A DNA stretch of 17,924 nucleotides from an uncultured Rikenellaceae bacterium (GTDB lineage: Bacteria > Bacteroidota > Bacteroidia > Bacteroidales > Rikenellaceae), in contig CAMQVM010000007.1 in NCBI GenBank assembly GCA_947038135.1, forward strand, positions 1-17,924. Direction: 5' to 3'. Positions within the stretch are counted from its first letter, which is position 1; the number at the start of each line of letters is the position of its first letter. The notes beneath the pieces are model-generated. The model was given only the letters and a program-made list of their open reading frames with translations, was not told where the DNA came from and ran no database searches. Positions 8,243-16,118 of this stretch are shown here, piece by piece. The position numbers were made by a program, and so were the translations under genes.

Positions 8243-9668
8243 TTCTCAAAGGTTTTATTTTAATATTAAACCAAACATAAACCAACGTCATGATTGGGCT
8301 TAGGTAGCAGAAAAAAGCAAATGGCGCATAAGCCATCGTTGCAACACCTAAAATTGCTGCTTGAGTAGCACCACAAGTATTCCACGGTATTAGCACCGAT
8401 GTTACAGTGCCCGAGTCTTCAAGCGTACGACTCAAAAGCTGTGGGCGAAGCTTTAACTTAGCAAATAATGGTGCAAACATCTTTCCTGGTATCACAATAG
8501 ATATATATTGATCGCCCGAAACCAAGTTAAAAAGTAAGGTAGTACCTGTAACAGTTGTTACTGCAGCTGGTGCACTCTTTACCTTTTTTGCTATTCGTAT
8601 AATTATAGCCTCTAAAAAATTACCTGCTTCAAGAACCCCACCAAAAACCATAGATGTAAGTATCAACCATACAGTATTTAACATACCAGCCATTCCTCCA
8701 GTTCTGAACAGAGAGTCTACCTCACCACCCGTAACAGATGGAACAGTAGCAGTATACATCGCCTGCGTAACAACTTCATATGCCCCAGAAGCTGTAAAAC
8801 CAGTTGTTCCTGCAAGTGAAATTATCATATCTTGCTGCGCTATCAAAGCCGCACCAGCCCCTAAAAAAGCACCAATAATAAGCACTATAATGGTTGGGTA
8901 TCGCTTATATATCATCCATATAACTATTAGTGGCACTATAAGCAGAAATGGTGATACATTATATGATGATAATATAGCCTCTTGTATAGTGTTTGAAGAG
9001 CCACCATCAGCCACTGCACCTCCAAATATAGATATTGCAATAAATATCACCACCGATATAACAAACGACGGTATAGAGGTCTGCATCATATAGCGTATAT
9101 GAGTAAACAGAGGTACTTTAGTCACCGCCGATGCAAGAGTTGTAGTATCAGACAAAGGAGATATTTTATCGCCGAAATAAGCGCCCGAAATAATAGCACC
9201 AGCAACAACAGCTTCATTAAAACCTAAAGCAGTGCCGATACCCATCAATGCAACACCAATAGTAGCAATAGTAGACCATGAGCTACCAACAACAAGCGAT
9301 ATTAGAGCTGACAACACAATAGCAGCAGGCAAAAAAACAGAAGGGCTGATAAACTCTAAACCATAATATATCATTGTAGGGACGATACCGCTAAGCATCC
9401 ACGTACCCGACAACATGCCGATAATCAAGAGTATCAAAATAGATGGCAGGGCCGAAACTACTGTTTCAGCAATCTTATCCATTATTCTCGCCCATGTCAC
9501 ACCATTATATAAAGCAATACCCACACCAACACTACTAGCGAGAATCAGAGCTAGCTGATTTGCCCCACTAAGGGTATTGTCGGGTGTTAAAACTACATTT
9601 AGACTTATGAACACCATAAGTATAATAATAGGTAAAATTGATTGTAATAGTGATGGCGCTCTCTCCAT
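8211..9668 (-). CDS. nhaC: Na+/H+ antiporter, NhaC family
   Basis: This is an integral inner-membrane secondary transporter predicted to exchange cytoplasmic Na+ for external protons, for pH and sodium homeostasis. The 485-residue chain has about eleven or twelve hydrophobic segments starting near residue 10. It carries the family signature GAYFGDKISPLSDTT at 162-176 and a conserved GSSWSTIATIG stretch at about 128-138. Some relatives (the MleN type) exchange malate and lactate as well, so the substrate is inferred. It is the first gene of the seven-gene unit: the preceding gene galE ends 122 bases away behind a terminator hairpin. I could not find a good TAnnTTTG promoter in the 62 bases just upstream of the ATG. 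Confidence 0.9.
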   Translation of the reverse strand: MERAPSLLQSILPIIILMVFISLNVVLTPDNTLSGANQLALILASSVGVGIALYNGVTWARIMDKIAETVVSALPSILILLIIGMLSGTWMLSGIVPTMIYYGLEFISPSVFLPAAIVLSALISLVVGSSWSTIATIGVALMGIGTALGFNEAVVAGAIISGAYFGDKISPLSDTTTLASAVTKVPLFTHIRYMMQTSIPSFVISVVIFIAISIFGGAVADGGSSNTIQEAILSSYNVSPFLLIVPLIVIWMIYKRYPTIIVLIIGAFLGAGAALIAQQDMIISLAGTTGFTASGAYEVVTQAMYTATVPSVTGGEVDSLFRTGGMAGMLNTVWLILTSMVFGGVLEAGNFLEAIIIRIAKKVKSAPAAVTTVTGTTLLFNLVSGDQYISIVIPGKMFAPLFAKLKLRPQLLSRTLEDSGTVTSVLIPWNTCGATQAAILGVATMAYAPFAFFCYLSPIMTLVYVWFNIKIKPLRSDEVEDREVN

Positions 9669-9730
9669 TATGCTTTTTTGTTTTTGCTCATTAATTACAC
9701 ACTTTATTAAATAATTACATTTTTCATAAA

Positions 9731-9768
9731 TTGAGAGGGTGGACTCACAAATGTGGCTACCCTCTCAA
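9731..9768 (-). terminator. Intrinsic terminator after galE
   Basis: TTGAGAGGGT at 9731-9740 pairs perfectly with ACCCTCTCAA at 9759-9768 (ten pairs), enclosing an 18-base loop that can pair further (GCCACA against TGTGAGT, imperfect). It lies 23 bases after the galE stop and about 60 bases before the nhaC start. On the minus strand the stem is followed by an AT-rich ATTTATG rather than a pure T-run, so its efficiency is uncertain, but it separates the two transcription units well. Confidence 0.6.
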
Positions 9769-9790
9769 TATTATATCATATATAAAACTA

Positions 9791-10819
9791 CTATTTTATA
9801 CCTCTAACATTTTTCTCCCACTTCCAAGCGCTACGCATAGTCTCTACCAAAGGACGCTCAGCCTTCCAGCCTAGCTTTTCATTTGCTAGAGCAGTATCTG
9901 CCCATATTTTCTCAACGTCGCCATCTCTACGAGCAACAATCTTATGGTTTACCTCTACATTGTTAGCATCTTCAAACGCTTTAATTAGCTCTAATACCGA
10001 TACTGGAATACCTGTTCCAACATTAAAAAACTCATAGTTCGAAGCGTATTTATTCTCAATAAGGCGAGCAATAGCTGCAACGTGTGCCTTAGCTAAATCT
10101 ACAACATCGATAAAGTCACGTAGTGCAGACCCATCAGGAGTATCATAATCGTCGCCAAATACAGAAAGACAATCTCTAAGCCCTGAAGCTGTTTGAGTAA
10201 TAAAAGGAACAAGGTTGTTAGGCACACCCTTAGGTAGCTCACCAATCAAAGCTGACTCATGCGCCCCTACTGGATTAAAATAACGTAAAGCGATACTTGC
10301 AAAAGTGTCTTTAAGAGCAAAAGCTGTCTGCTCAATCATATCTTCACCTACCTGCTTAGTATATCCATAAGGCGATGTAGCCATCTTGCGAGGTGTTCCC
10401 TCAGTAGCTGGCAAAACATCTGGCTGACCATATACAGTAGCCGACGATGAAAACACAATGTTTTTAACATTGTTCTCTTGCATAAGCTCCAAAAGAGTCA
10501 CTAAAGACATAAGGTTGTTATGGAAGTACATAAGTGGCTTAGCCATAGACTCACCAACAGCTTTATAGGCTGCAAAATGAATAACTGAGTTGAACTTATA
10601 CTTCTTAAATACCTTGTCAAAAGCTGCCTTGTCGCAGCAATCAACCTCTTCAAACTTCACATCTACACCAGTGATTGTCTTAACATTTTCAACAGCCGAT
10701 GGCTCAGAGTTTGAAAAGTTATCTACCAATACAACATCATAGCCTGCACTGATAAGCTCAACAGCTGTGTGTGTGCCAATGAATCCAGCACCTCCTGTTA
10801 CTAAAACACATTCTTTCAT
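9791..10819 (-). CDS. galE: UDP-glucose 4-epimerase (GalE)
   Basis: It interconverts UDP-glucose and UDP-galactose in the cytosol, serving the Leloir pathway and supplying UDP-galactose for surface polysaccharides. The 342-residue short-chain dehydrogenase-type protein starts with the NAD-binding GGAGFIG (9-15). D33 in LVDNFSNS binds the adenosine ribose. The catalytic set is S126 in FSSSATVYG and the YxxxK pair Y151/K155 in SPYGYTK. RYFNPVGA and the DGSALRDFIDVVDLA block are typical GalE substrate-domain motifs. A GGAG lies 10 bases upstream of the ATG, which is a better ribosome-binding sequence than most genes here have. It is the last gene of the lpxK-punA-galE unit, 52 bases after punA, and is closed by the hairpin at 9731-9768. 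Confidence 0.95.
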   Translation of the reverse strand: MKECVLVTGGAGFIGTHTAVELISAGYDVVLVDNFSNSEPSAVENVKTITGVDVKFEEVDCCDKAAFDKVFKKYKFNSVIHFAAYKAVGESMAKPLMYFHNNLMSLVTLLELMQENNVKNIVFSSSATVYGQPDVLPATEGTPRKMATSPYGYTKQVGEDMIEQTAFALKDTFASIALRYFNPVGAHESALIGELPKGVPNNLVPFITQTASGLRDCLSVFGDDYDTPDGSALRDFIDVVDLAKAHVAAIARLIENKYASNYEFFNVGTGIPVSVLELIKAFEDANNVEVNHKIVARRDGDVEKIWADTALANEKLGWKAERPLVETMRSAWKWEKNVRGIK

Positions 10820-10871
10820 CTTAATATTTCTCCAAATTTAATTTTGCAGGGTAACCCTACACTTTATATTA

Positions 10872-11666
10872 TTATTTTATCTTAATCATATTAGTCAACA
10901 ACTCTACAACCTTAGCAGCAGCTACACCGCCCACCTCTATCACCTCGCTATGAGTTGGTGCAACATCTGAAAATGTAAGGTTTGTGATAACAGACACACC
11001 AAACACCTCCATACCCATATGAAACCCTGCTATCACCTCAGGAGCAGTAGACATACCTACAGCATCACCACCGATAGTTCGTAGAAAGTTAATTTCAGCA
11101 GCAGTTTCGTATGACGGTCCAGTAAGCGCAACATAAACACCCTTTTTAAACACTACCCCACTCTTTTCAGCTACACCAATCAGCTCTTTAGAGTAGCATG
11201 AGGTCATAGATGGAAACCGTACTCCAAGCTCATCTATATTTGCTCCAATGAGCGGATTAGGTATAAAATTTATATGGTCTGTGATAACCATTAGATCACC
11301 AAGTGAAAAGCTTTTGTTGATTCCACCAGCTGCATTAGTAACATATAGCTCCTTAGCACCAAGCATCTTCATAACTCGAACACCACACACTACATCTTCC
11401 ATAGCGTATCCCTCATAGTGGTGAACCCTTCCGTTCATCACCATGATATTTTTACCCGACAAGACACCGAATATAAACTCACCCTTATGCCCTACAACAC
11501 TAGAAAGAGGAAAACCATCAATATCACTATACGCAATACGATACTTCACCTCAATAGCATCTACAAGACACCCTATACCTGAACCTATTATAATTGCCTT
11601 TTCGGCACTAAAATCGCCAATTAAATCACTAATTGAGCGTGTTATACTTTTGATTTTTTTCAACAT
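10872..11666 (-). CDS. punA: Purine nucleoside phosphorylase (class I, trimeric type)
   Basis: It cleaves inosine, guanosine and related nucleosides with phosphate to the free base and ribose-1-phosphate, in purine salvage. I start at the ATG at 11666 (264 residues, MLKKIKSITR). The frame stays open upstream to an ATG at 11729, but those 21 residues run deeper into lpxK and do not look like the family. Family marks are GSG at 28-30, H60, the R80/H82 phosphate-binding block in NGRVHHYEG, the TNAAGGIN motif at 110-117, GPSYETAAE with E187, M205 in VGMS, and N229 in VITN. The Asn indicates the 6-oxopurine-preferring class. The start overlaps the frameshifted 3' end of lpxK by 38 bases, so translation may be coupled. 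Confidence 0.9.
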   Translation of the reverse strand: MLKKIKSITRSISDLIGDFSAEKAIIIGSGIGCLVDAIEVKYRIAYSDIDGFPLSSVVGHKGEFIFGVLSGKNIMVMNGRVHHYEGYAMEDVVCGVRVMKMLGAKELYVTNAAGGINKSFSLGDLMVITDHINFIPNPLIGANIDELGVRFPSMTSCYSKELIGVAEKSGVVFKKGVYVALTGPSYETAAEINFLRTIGGDAVGMSTAPEVIAGFHMGMEVFGVSVITNLTFSDVAPTHSEVIEVGGVAAAKVVELLTNMIKIK

Positions 11667-12710
11667 ACGGCAATATTGTTGCAAGGAATTGCTCCTCTGT
11701 ATTTTTTCTACTAACATCAGCTTTAACAAACTCTACCTCAATAGGTATAGAGAACATTCTGCTACGTATTAGTGTAGGTACTTTTCTGTTACCTGCAAAC
11801 TTCACAGCATCTTTATCGGTGGTGAATATAAATACACCATCTCCATGATACTTAAGAAGATCTGATATTGTTGTTAGATCTCTTTTTTTATAATTATAGT
11901 GGTCTGGAAAACTAAGAACGTCTACTACATCATACAGTTTTTCAAGCTGATCTACGAAACCTCCAGGATTTGCAATAGCCGACATAGCTATAACTTTACT
12001 ACCCTTAACTGGCATATAGGTACACGCCGATGGAAACAGTGGCATAGGGTACTTTGTGCCATACGAGTAAAAAAAAGCGATTGATAAGGTGACATATCAA
12101 GCGACTTAGATATAAGTCGTAAATCGATAGGCTTGATTGTGTCTGCTGCCTTAGTAAGCACTACCACGTGCGCTCGTGACACTGCACGAACAGGCTCACG
12201 AAGCCTTCCCCAAGGAAGAAGCCTATCTTCATAGTATGGGTGAGAGTGGTCGGTAAGTACTATATTCAACCAGCACTCTACATATCTATGTTGAAAACCA
12301 TCGTCTAAAATTATAAGATTAATGTGAGGGTGGTTCTTTCGAAGTGTTCTTATTCCTTTTCGCCTATTTTCGCAGACAACAACGACAACATTAGGGTATT
12401 TTAGTTTTATCTGCTTAGGTTCATCGCCTACTGTTTTCACCATAGAGTCAACCTTTACCTCATAATACCCAGAAGTCTTGCGGTTGTATCCTCTTGACAG
12501 CACTGCAATATTATAGTAAGGAGATAGAAGCCTAACAAGCATCTCGGTATGTGGGGTTTTACCACTGCCTCCAGCAGAGATATTGCCAACACAGACTACA
12601 GGTATATCATACTCCTCACTCTTTAAAATATTCCATTCAAACAGTAAGTTACGTATTGCAATAACTGTTGCATATATCCATGATAGCGGTATGAGTATTA
12701 TCTTTAGCAT
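11629..12710 (-). CDS. lpxK: Tetraacyldisaccharide 4'-kinase (LpxK), frameshifted
   Basis: LpxK phosphorylates the 4' position of the lipid A disaccharide precursor at the inner membrane to give lipid IVA. The first frame, 12710-11988, has a hydrophobic N-terminal anchor, a Walker A loop NISAGGSGKTP (43-53, K51), SRGYNR (72-77) and the DDGFQHR box (136-142). After residue 214 it turns into non-homologous sequence and stops (240 aa). The family-like C-terminus (PLFPS..., then VIAMSAIANPGGF, FPDHYNY, FTTDKDA) is in the -1 frame, ending at 11629. Joining the frames at the T8 run (12076-12069) gives 214+8+138 = 360 residues, about normal length. Possible explanations are a sequencing indel, a true null mutation, or slippage. 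It has its own upstream promoter and is followed by punA and galE. Confidence 0.85.
12069..12077 (-). other. Homopolymeric slip site inside lpxK
   Basis: The coding strand reads C followed by eight T. In the lpxK reading phase this is CTT TTT TTT ACT, so a U UUU UUU heptamer sits in the X XXY YYZ phase used in -1 frameshifting. One extra T here, or a -1 slip, restores the frame: LFFYSYGT followed by the normal LpxK C-terminus. No Shine-Dalgarno-like stimulator or strong downstream hairpin stood out by eye. Confidence 0.6.
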
Positions 12711-12790
12711 TAATTGTAAGTTGTTGATGTAAATATATTATGTTATAGTAGATAACATTTAATTTAAGTATAGTTACGAAGGGATGTTAA

Positions 12791-12808
12791 TGGTTCAGCT
12801 GGTTCAGC
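12791..12808. repeat. Perfect 9-bp tandem duplication in the lpxK leader
   Basis: TGGTTCAGC occurs twice head to tail at 12791-12799 and 12800-12808. It lies between the proposed lpxK promoter and the lpxK ATG, so it would be in the 5' untranslated region (GCTGAACCA twice in the RNA sense). It may be a simple slippage duplication. Confidence 0.6.
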
Positions 12809-12854
12809 ACAAATAACCCAGCGCTTACTATTCTAAACAAATTGTTGTCTACTG

Positions 12855-12886
12855 CAAAGTTAATGTTTTTTTCGTTATTCTACAAA
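12855..12886 (-). promoter_or_regulatory. Bacteroidota-type promoter for lpxK-punA-galE
   Basis: On the minus strand TTTG (12886-12883) is followed after 20 bases by TAACTTTG (12862-12855). This is a perfect fit to the TTTG / TAnnTTTG architecture recognised by the Bacteroidota primary sigma factor. It lies in the intergenic region, just downstream of the putative terminator of the previous unit and about 145 bases before the lpxK ATG. The implied leader is roughly 135-140 bases. Confidence 0.7.
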
Positions 12887-12915
12887 TTTTATTCTATTTA
12901 TCGAAAAGATAAAAT

Positions 12916-12951
12916 AACCTGCGATATAATAATTACAGTATATGTGGGGTT
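12916..12951. terminator. Possible terminator after the barrel-protein gene
   Basis: AACC ... GGTT ends with AT-rich inner arms (ATATA against TATAT) give an imperfect hairpin, 41 bases past the stop of the upstream gene. On the minus strand it is followed by ATTTTATCTTTT. On the plus strand the T-run is better. The position fits separation from the lpxK promoter, but pairing contains mismatches and a bulge. Confidence 0.35.
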
Positions 12952-12991
12952 TTTCATCTAACAGCAACAATTCAAACATACAATCAGAGCT

Positions 12992-14251
12992 TTAAAATGC
13001 CTCTGTCATATTAAAATAGACCAATACGCCCTTTGTACCATGTGCTTTTCCGATATCTAGCCTAAAATTCTTTTTAGGTTGTATTTCAATTCTTAAACCT
13101 ACTCCGTAGTTGTACTTCCACTTATTCCAATCAGCGATTGTTTCGCCAATCGATCCAGCTCCTGCCCACGCTGCAAAGCCGAGCTTTGTATATAAAGCAC
13201 CTCTATTATAATCTGCTTGCGACCCAAGCATTTGGCGATACTCTACAATTCCATATCCAGCACTCTTATCACGATATTTACCCCACGAATAACCACGTAA
13301 GTCCGTAGGCGATCCGAACGTTGGCAGCTCAGTAAATGGAGTATCACCATAACTCATCTGTGCACGAGCCACCCAGCCTAATACAGCCCTATCAAAGAGC
13401 TCCTTAAACTGCCTATACTCAATATCAATTTGATGAAAATTGTAGCTACCTCCTAAATATTTAGTGTAATATGTATGGGTGCTACTAACAAGCATTCCCG
13501 AACTAGGAGTTGCTATATCATCACGAGAATCATACTGAATAACAGACCCTAACCCAATATTTGTATATGTTTTACCATATTTACTAAAGTAGGGGTCCTT
13601 CTCCATTACAGGATTTATATCCCAGCTACTAGAGTAGGCAATATCTAACACTGCACCAATATAAAAATTCTTTTTTACATCCCATATAAACTGCGGGTCG
13701 AACCTTATCATCTCTTTGGTGAAAAGTGTTGTAGAGTCACTTTGATGGTTTTTATCTATTGTATCATACCCTTTTCCATAGTAGTTTGAAGGTTCACTTC
13801 GGTAGCTATAAGTGGTACGTATTCTAAACTTATTTTCATTAAAAAACAGCATTCCAGCTCCCGACACAACAATTGTCCCATTAAGCGACATATTAACCCC
13901 CATAGGAAAAAAGGAGCGCTGCGATATAGTATCATTTTTATCAAGCCTAAAGCTAGCAAGCACTGCACCTGCCAAGCCAAAAGATGCCTCAGGGGTGTAA
14001 GATGGACCACCTAGAACAGTAAGCCAAAGTTTTTTGGTTGCTCTAATAGAGTCTTTGCGACTCTTTCGTTCAAACTTCTTCATCTCAGCAGGTGTCATTA
14101 TACTAGGTGTGGTAATAGAGGTTGAGGTTAATTGATGCTCAATAGCACCTAATACATCGGGTATGATCAACTCTTCATCTTGACCAAACACTATCGATGT
14201 TGAAAACAACATCACTAACAAAAGCACTACTCTCTTAACCCCTAATCTCAT
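12992..14251 (-). CDS. Omp85/surface-antigen family outer-membrane beta-barrel, no POTRA
   Basis: The 419-residue protein starts at the ATG at 14251. The codon before it is TTG and could only add one residue. It has a Lys/Arg plus hydrophobic signal peptide (about 1-23, ending in VFG-Q). A short linker follows, with a basic patch (KKFERKSRKDSIRATKK). From about residue 75 the alternating strands match the Bac_surface_Ag barrel domain, including a TDLRGYSWGKYRD stretch resembling the conserved barrel-loop LRGY motif of BamA/TamA relatives. It ends in phenylalanine. BamA or TamA themselves would carry POTRA repeats, so this is a short, POTRA-less relative whose substrate is unknown. It lies 21 bases after the deaminase gene and so probably belongs to the hflX unit. 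Confidence 0.85.
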   Translation of the reverse strand: MRLGVKRVVLLLVMLFSTSIVFGQDEELIIPDVLGAIEHQLTSTSITTPSIMTPAEMKKFERKSRKDSIRATKKLWLTVLGGPSYTPEASFGLAGAVLASFRLDKNDTISQRSFFPMGVNMSLNGTIVVSGAGMLFFNENKFRIRTTYSYRSEPSNYYGKGYDTIDKNHQSDSTTLFTKEMIRFDPQFIWDVKKNFYIGAVLDIAYSSSWDINPVMEKDPYFSKYGKTYTNIGLGSVIQYDSRDDIATPSSGMLVSSTHTYYTKYLGGSYNFHQIDIEYRQFKELFDRAVLGWVARAQMSYGDTPFTELPTFGSPTDLRGYSWGKYRDKSAGYGIVEYRQMLGSQADYNRGALYTKLGFAAWAGAGSIGETIADWNKWKYNYGVGLRIEIQPKKNFRLDIGKAHGTKGVLVYFNMTEAF

Positions 14252-14275
14252 CAAAAAATTTATATAATAACCAAT

Positions 14276-14701
14276 TTACATTTTTGCTACCACAACACCT
14301 GCACGCTGCAACAACTCAATGCCATCACTCGTTCGATACTCATCGCTATATACTACACGTTTAATATCAGCCTGTACTATCAGCTTAGCGCACTCAATGC
14401 AAGGCGATGCAGTAACATACAAGGTACTCCCTGAACTGCTATTGCTCGACTTAGCGACCTTAGTAATAGCATTTGCCTCTGCGTGCAACACATACGGCTT
14501 AGTAACACCCGACTCATCTTCACAAATATTTTCAAACCCTTGTGGTGTACCATTGTAACCATCCGAGATTATCATTTTATCTTTAACAATTAGTGCGCCA
14601 ACCCTTCTTCTTATACAGTATGAATTTTCAGACCACACACGTGCCATTCGCATATATCGACTATCAAGTTGCTTTTGCTTCTCTTCTTCGTACGCACCCA
14701 T
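14276..14701 (-). CDS. dCMP/cytidine deaminase-family zinc protein
   Basis: This is a zinc-dependent deaminase of the dCMP deaminase (ComEB-like) branch, 141 residues, cytosolic, expected to convert dCMP to dUMP for dTTP synthesis. The zinc and catalytic set is H73-A74-E75 in VLHAEANA and P100-C101-x-x-C104 in SPCIECAK. The SDGYNGTPQGFENICED stretch at about 46-62 is the usual nucleotide-binding segment of dCMP deaminases. The gene starts within the hflX stop (TAATG, one-base overlap), so re-initiation or coupled translation is likely. RibD-type and tRNA-adenosine deaminases also have HAE and PCxxC, but the YNGTP segment favours dCMP deaminase. Confidence 0.88.
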   Translation of the reverse strand: MGAYEEEKQKQLDSRYMRMARVWSENSYCIRRRVGALIVKDKMIISDGYNGTPQGFENICEDESGVTKPYVLHAEANAITKVAKSSNSSSGSTLYVTASPCIECAKLIVQADIKRVVYSDEYRTSDGIELLQRAGVVVAKM

Positions 14702-15876
14702 TAATACAGAAAATTATTATGAGGGTAGTGCTGTATATGTAGTGCACGCACCATTTTGTATAACTCTGCCTTAAACTCCTCAATATTGCCTCTATGTTTA
14801 GCTGAAATAAACAGTGAGGTGTTATCACTCTTAGCCATCCAACTCTCTTTCATCTGCTCTAAAGAGTAGTTGCGAGGGGTTATAGGTGCAAGGTCAAACT
14901 CGTCTTTTGGATCAAAAGTATATGCATCAATCTTATTAAACAACAGTATCACAGGTTTATCACCAGCACCAATTTCTGCAAGAGTTTTGTTTACAACATC
15001 TATTTGATGCTCAAACATAGGGTGTGAAATATCTACTACATGGATAAGTAGCTCCGCCTCTCTAACCTCATCAAGCGTAGATTTAAACGACTCAACTAAC
15101 TGGTGAGGCAACTTTCTGATAAAACCAACCGTATCACAAAGTAACATCGGAAGGTTCTCTATCACCACCTTTCGTACTGTTGTATCAAGCGTAGCAAAAA
15201 GCTTATTTTCGGCAAACACATCGCTGTTAGCCATAAGGTTCATAATTGTAGATTTTCCAACATTTGTATATCCTACAAGTGCCACCCTTATAAGCGAGCC
15301 TCTATTGCTTCGTTGAGTAGACATCTGCCTATCTATCTTTTTCAAATCATCTTTCAAACGTGATATTTTATCACGGATAATACGACGGTCTGTTTCTATC
15401 TCTGTTTCACCTGGTCCACGCATACCGATACCACCACGTTGACGCTCAAGGTGAGTCCAAAGACGGGTAAGACGAGGCAACATATAGCGTGATTGCGCTA
15501 GCTCTACCTGTGTTTTAGCGTATGCAGTAGCAGCACGAGCAGCAAATATATCTAATATTAAGTGTGTTCTATCAAGAATCTTCTGTTCAAGCTCTTTCTC
15601 TATATTACGAAGCTGCGATGGTGTAAGCTCATCGTCAAATATAACACATCCTATCTCGTTTTCTTTAATAAACTCTTTAATCTCTGCTAGCTTTCCTTCA
15701 CCTACATAAGTGCGGTTATGCGCCTTAGGCAGTTTTTGAGTAAATCGTTTAATTGTTATAGCTCCAGCTGTTTCAGCCAAAAACTCCAACTCATCCATAT
15801 ACTCTTGATTTGTTGACTCAACAATTTTGTCGGTTATAACCGATACTAATATAGCTCTTTCTACTGGATTTCCCAT
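14701..15876 (-). CDS. hflX: GTPase HflX
   Basis: This is a ribosome-associated GTPase that, in other bacteria, splits stalled or stress-inactivated 70S ribosomes. The 391 residues show the N-terminal HflX domain with VGEGKLAEI near 58-66 and the RGPGETEIETDRR signature at 153-165. A coiled-coil linker follows, then the G domain: G1 GYTNVGKST (202-210), G3 DTVGF (248-252), G4 NKID (314-317) and a G5-like SAK near 355. An ATG at 15876 gives a protein close to the usual size. It is the first gene of the hflX-deaminase-barrel unit and is preceded by a structured leader. Regulation by a leader hairpin is a possibility, not shown. Confidence 0.94.
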   Translation of the reverse strand: MGNPVERAILVSVITDKIVESTNQEYMDELEFLAETAGAITIKRFTQKLPKAHNRTYVGEGKLAEIKEFIKENEIGCVIFDDELTPSQLRNIEKELEQKILDRTHLILDIFAARAATAYAKTQVELAQSRYMLPRLTRLWTHLERQRGGIGMRGPGETEIETDRRIIRDKISRLKDDLKKIDRQMSTQRSNRGSLIRVALVGYTNVGKSTIMNLMANSDVFAENKLFATLDTTVRKVVIENLPMLLCDTVGFIRKLPHQLVESFKSTLDEVREAELLIHVVDISHPMFEHQIDVVNKTLAEIGAGDKPVILLFNKIDAYTFDPKDEFDLAPITPRNYSLEQMKESWMAKSDNTSLFISAKHRGNIEEFKAELYKMVRALHIQHYPHNNFLY

Positions 15877-16118
15877 TGTATATTTTTTGTAATATTTATA
15901 ATTGAGAGAATTAATATCTCTCTTGCAAAAACTCAGCCTTTATTAAATTATATGCTCTATGGCTCTATAATTTAAGGCTGATTATTTTGTATTGCTTTAT
16001 TAAATTGTAACAAAGCTCCTCTTCTAACCAAAAACTATCTAACAAATTAATCTTAATAAATAACGACTTATCTGTTAATTTATTTTATTACAGACTAATA
16101 AAACATCTATAATACAAA
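15877..16118 (-). other. Intergenic leader region of hflX
   Basis: Together with the tonB terminator this makes a gap of about 300 bases without a gene. It holds two hairpins: a small perfect one (GAGAGA 15904-15909 with TCTCTC 15917-15922, 28 bases from the hflX ATG) and the larger one at 15934-15980. I found no convincing TTTG / TAnnTTTG pair with proper spacing, though an hflX promoter should lie between about 15981 and 16118. Confidence 0.5.
15934..15980 (-). ncRNA. Large hairpin followed by T-run in the hflX leader (attenuator or small RNA)
   Basis: CAGCCTT (15934-15940) plus AAATTATA (15945-15952) pairs with TATAATTTAAGGCTG (15966-15980). That is 15 pairs interrupted only by a four-base bulge, with a 13-base loop. 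On the minus strand it is followed by AGTTTTTGC, so it looks like an intrinsic terminator, yet no complete gene lies between it and the tonB terminator 140 bases upstream. It could attenuate hflX or end a short independent transcript. Confidence 0.4.

Noticed and set aside
10833..10840. TAAATTTG matching the -7 consensus just before galE
   Set aside because: No TTTG element at the proper distance, and the start site would fall only a few bases from the ATG; galE is better explained as the third gene of the lpxK unit.
10849..10860. Short palindrome AGGGT-AACCCT-like between punA and galE
   Set aside because: Only five-base arms with almost no spacer; too short to support an operator or terminator call.
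11667..11729. Upstream ATG extending punA by 21 residues
   Set aside because: The extension lies inside the lpxK 3' end and does not resemble class I phosphorylase N-termini; the ATG at 11666 gives a normal length.
11443..11772. A 109-codon plus-strand open frame opposite punA and lpxK
   Set aside because: No motif, no promoter or ribosome binding site seen, and both genes beneath it are clearly real on the other strand.
12897..12912. TTTATC-GAAA-GATAAA-like small hairpin upstream of the lpxK promoter
   Set aside because: AT-only six-pair stem in AT-rich sequence; expected by chance and not placed as a terminator or leader element.
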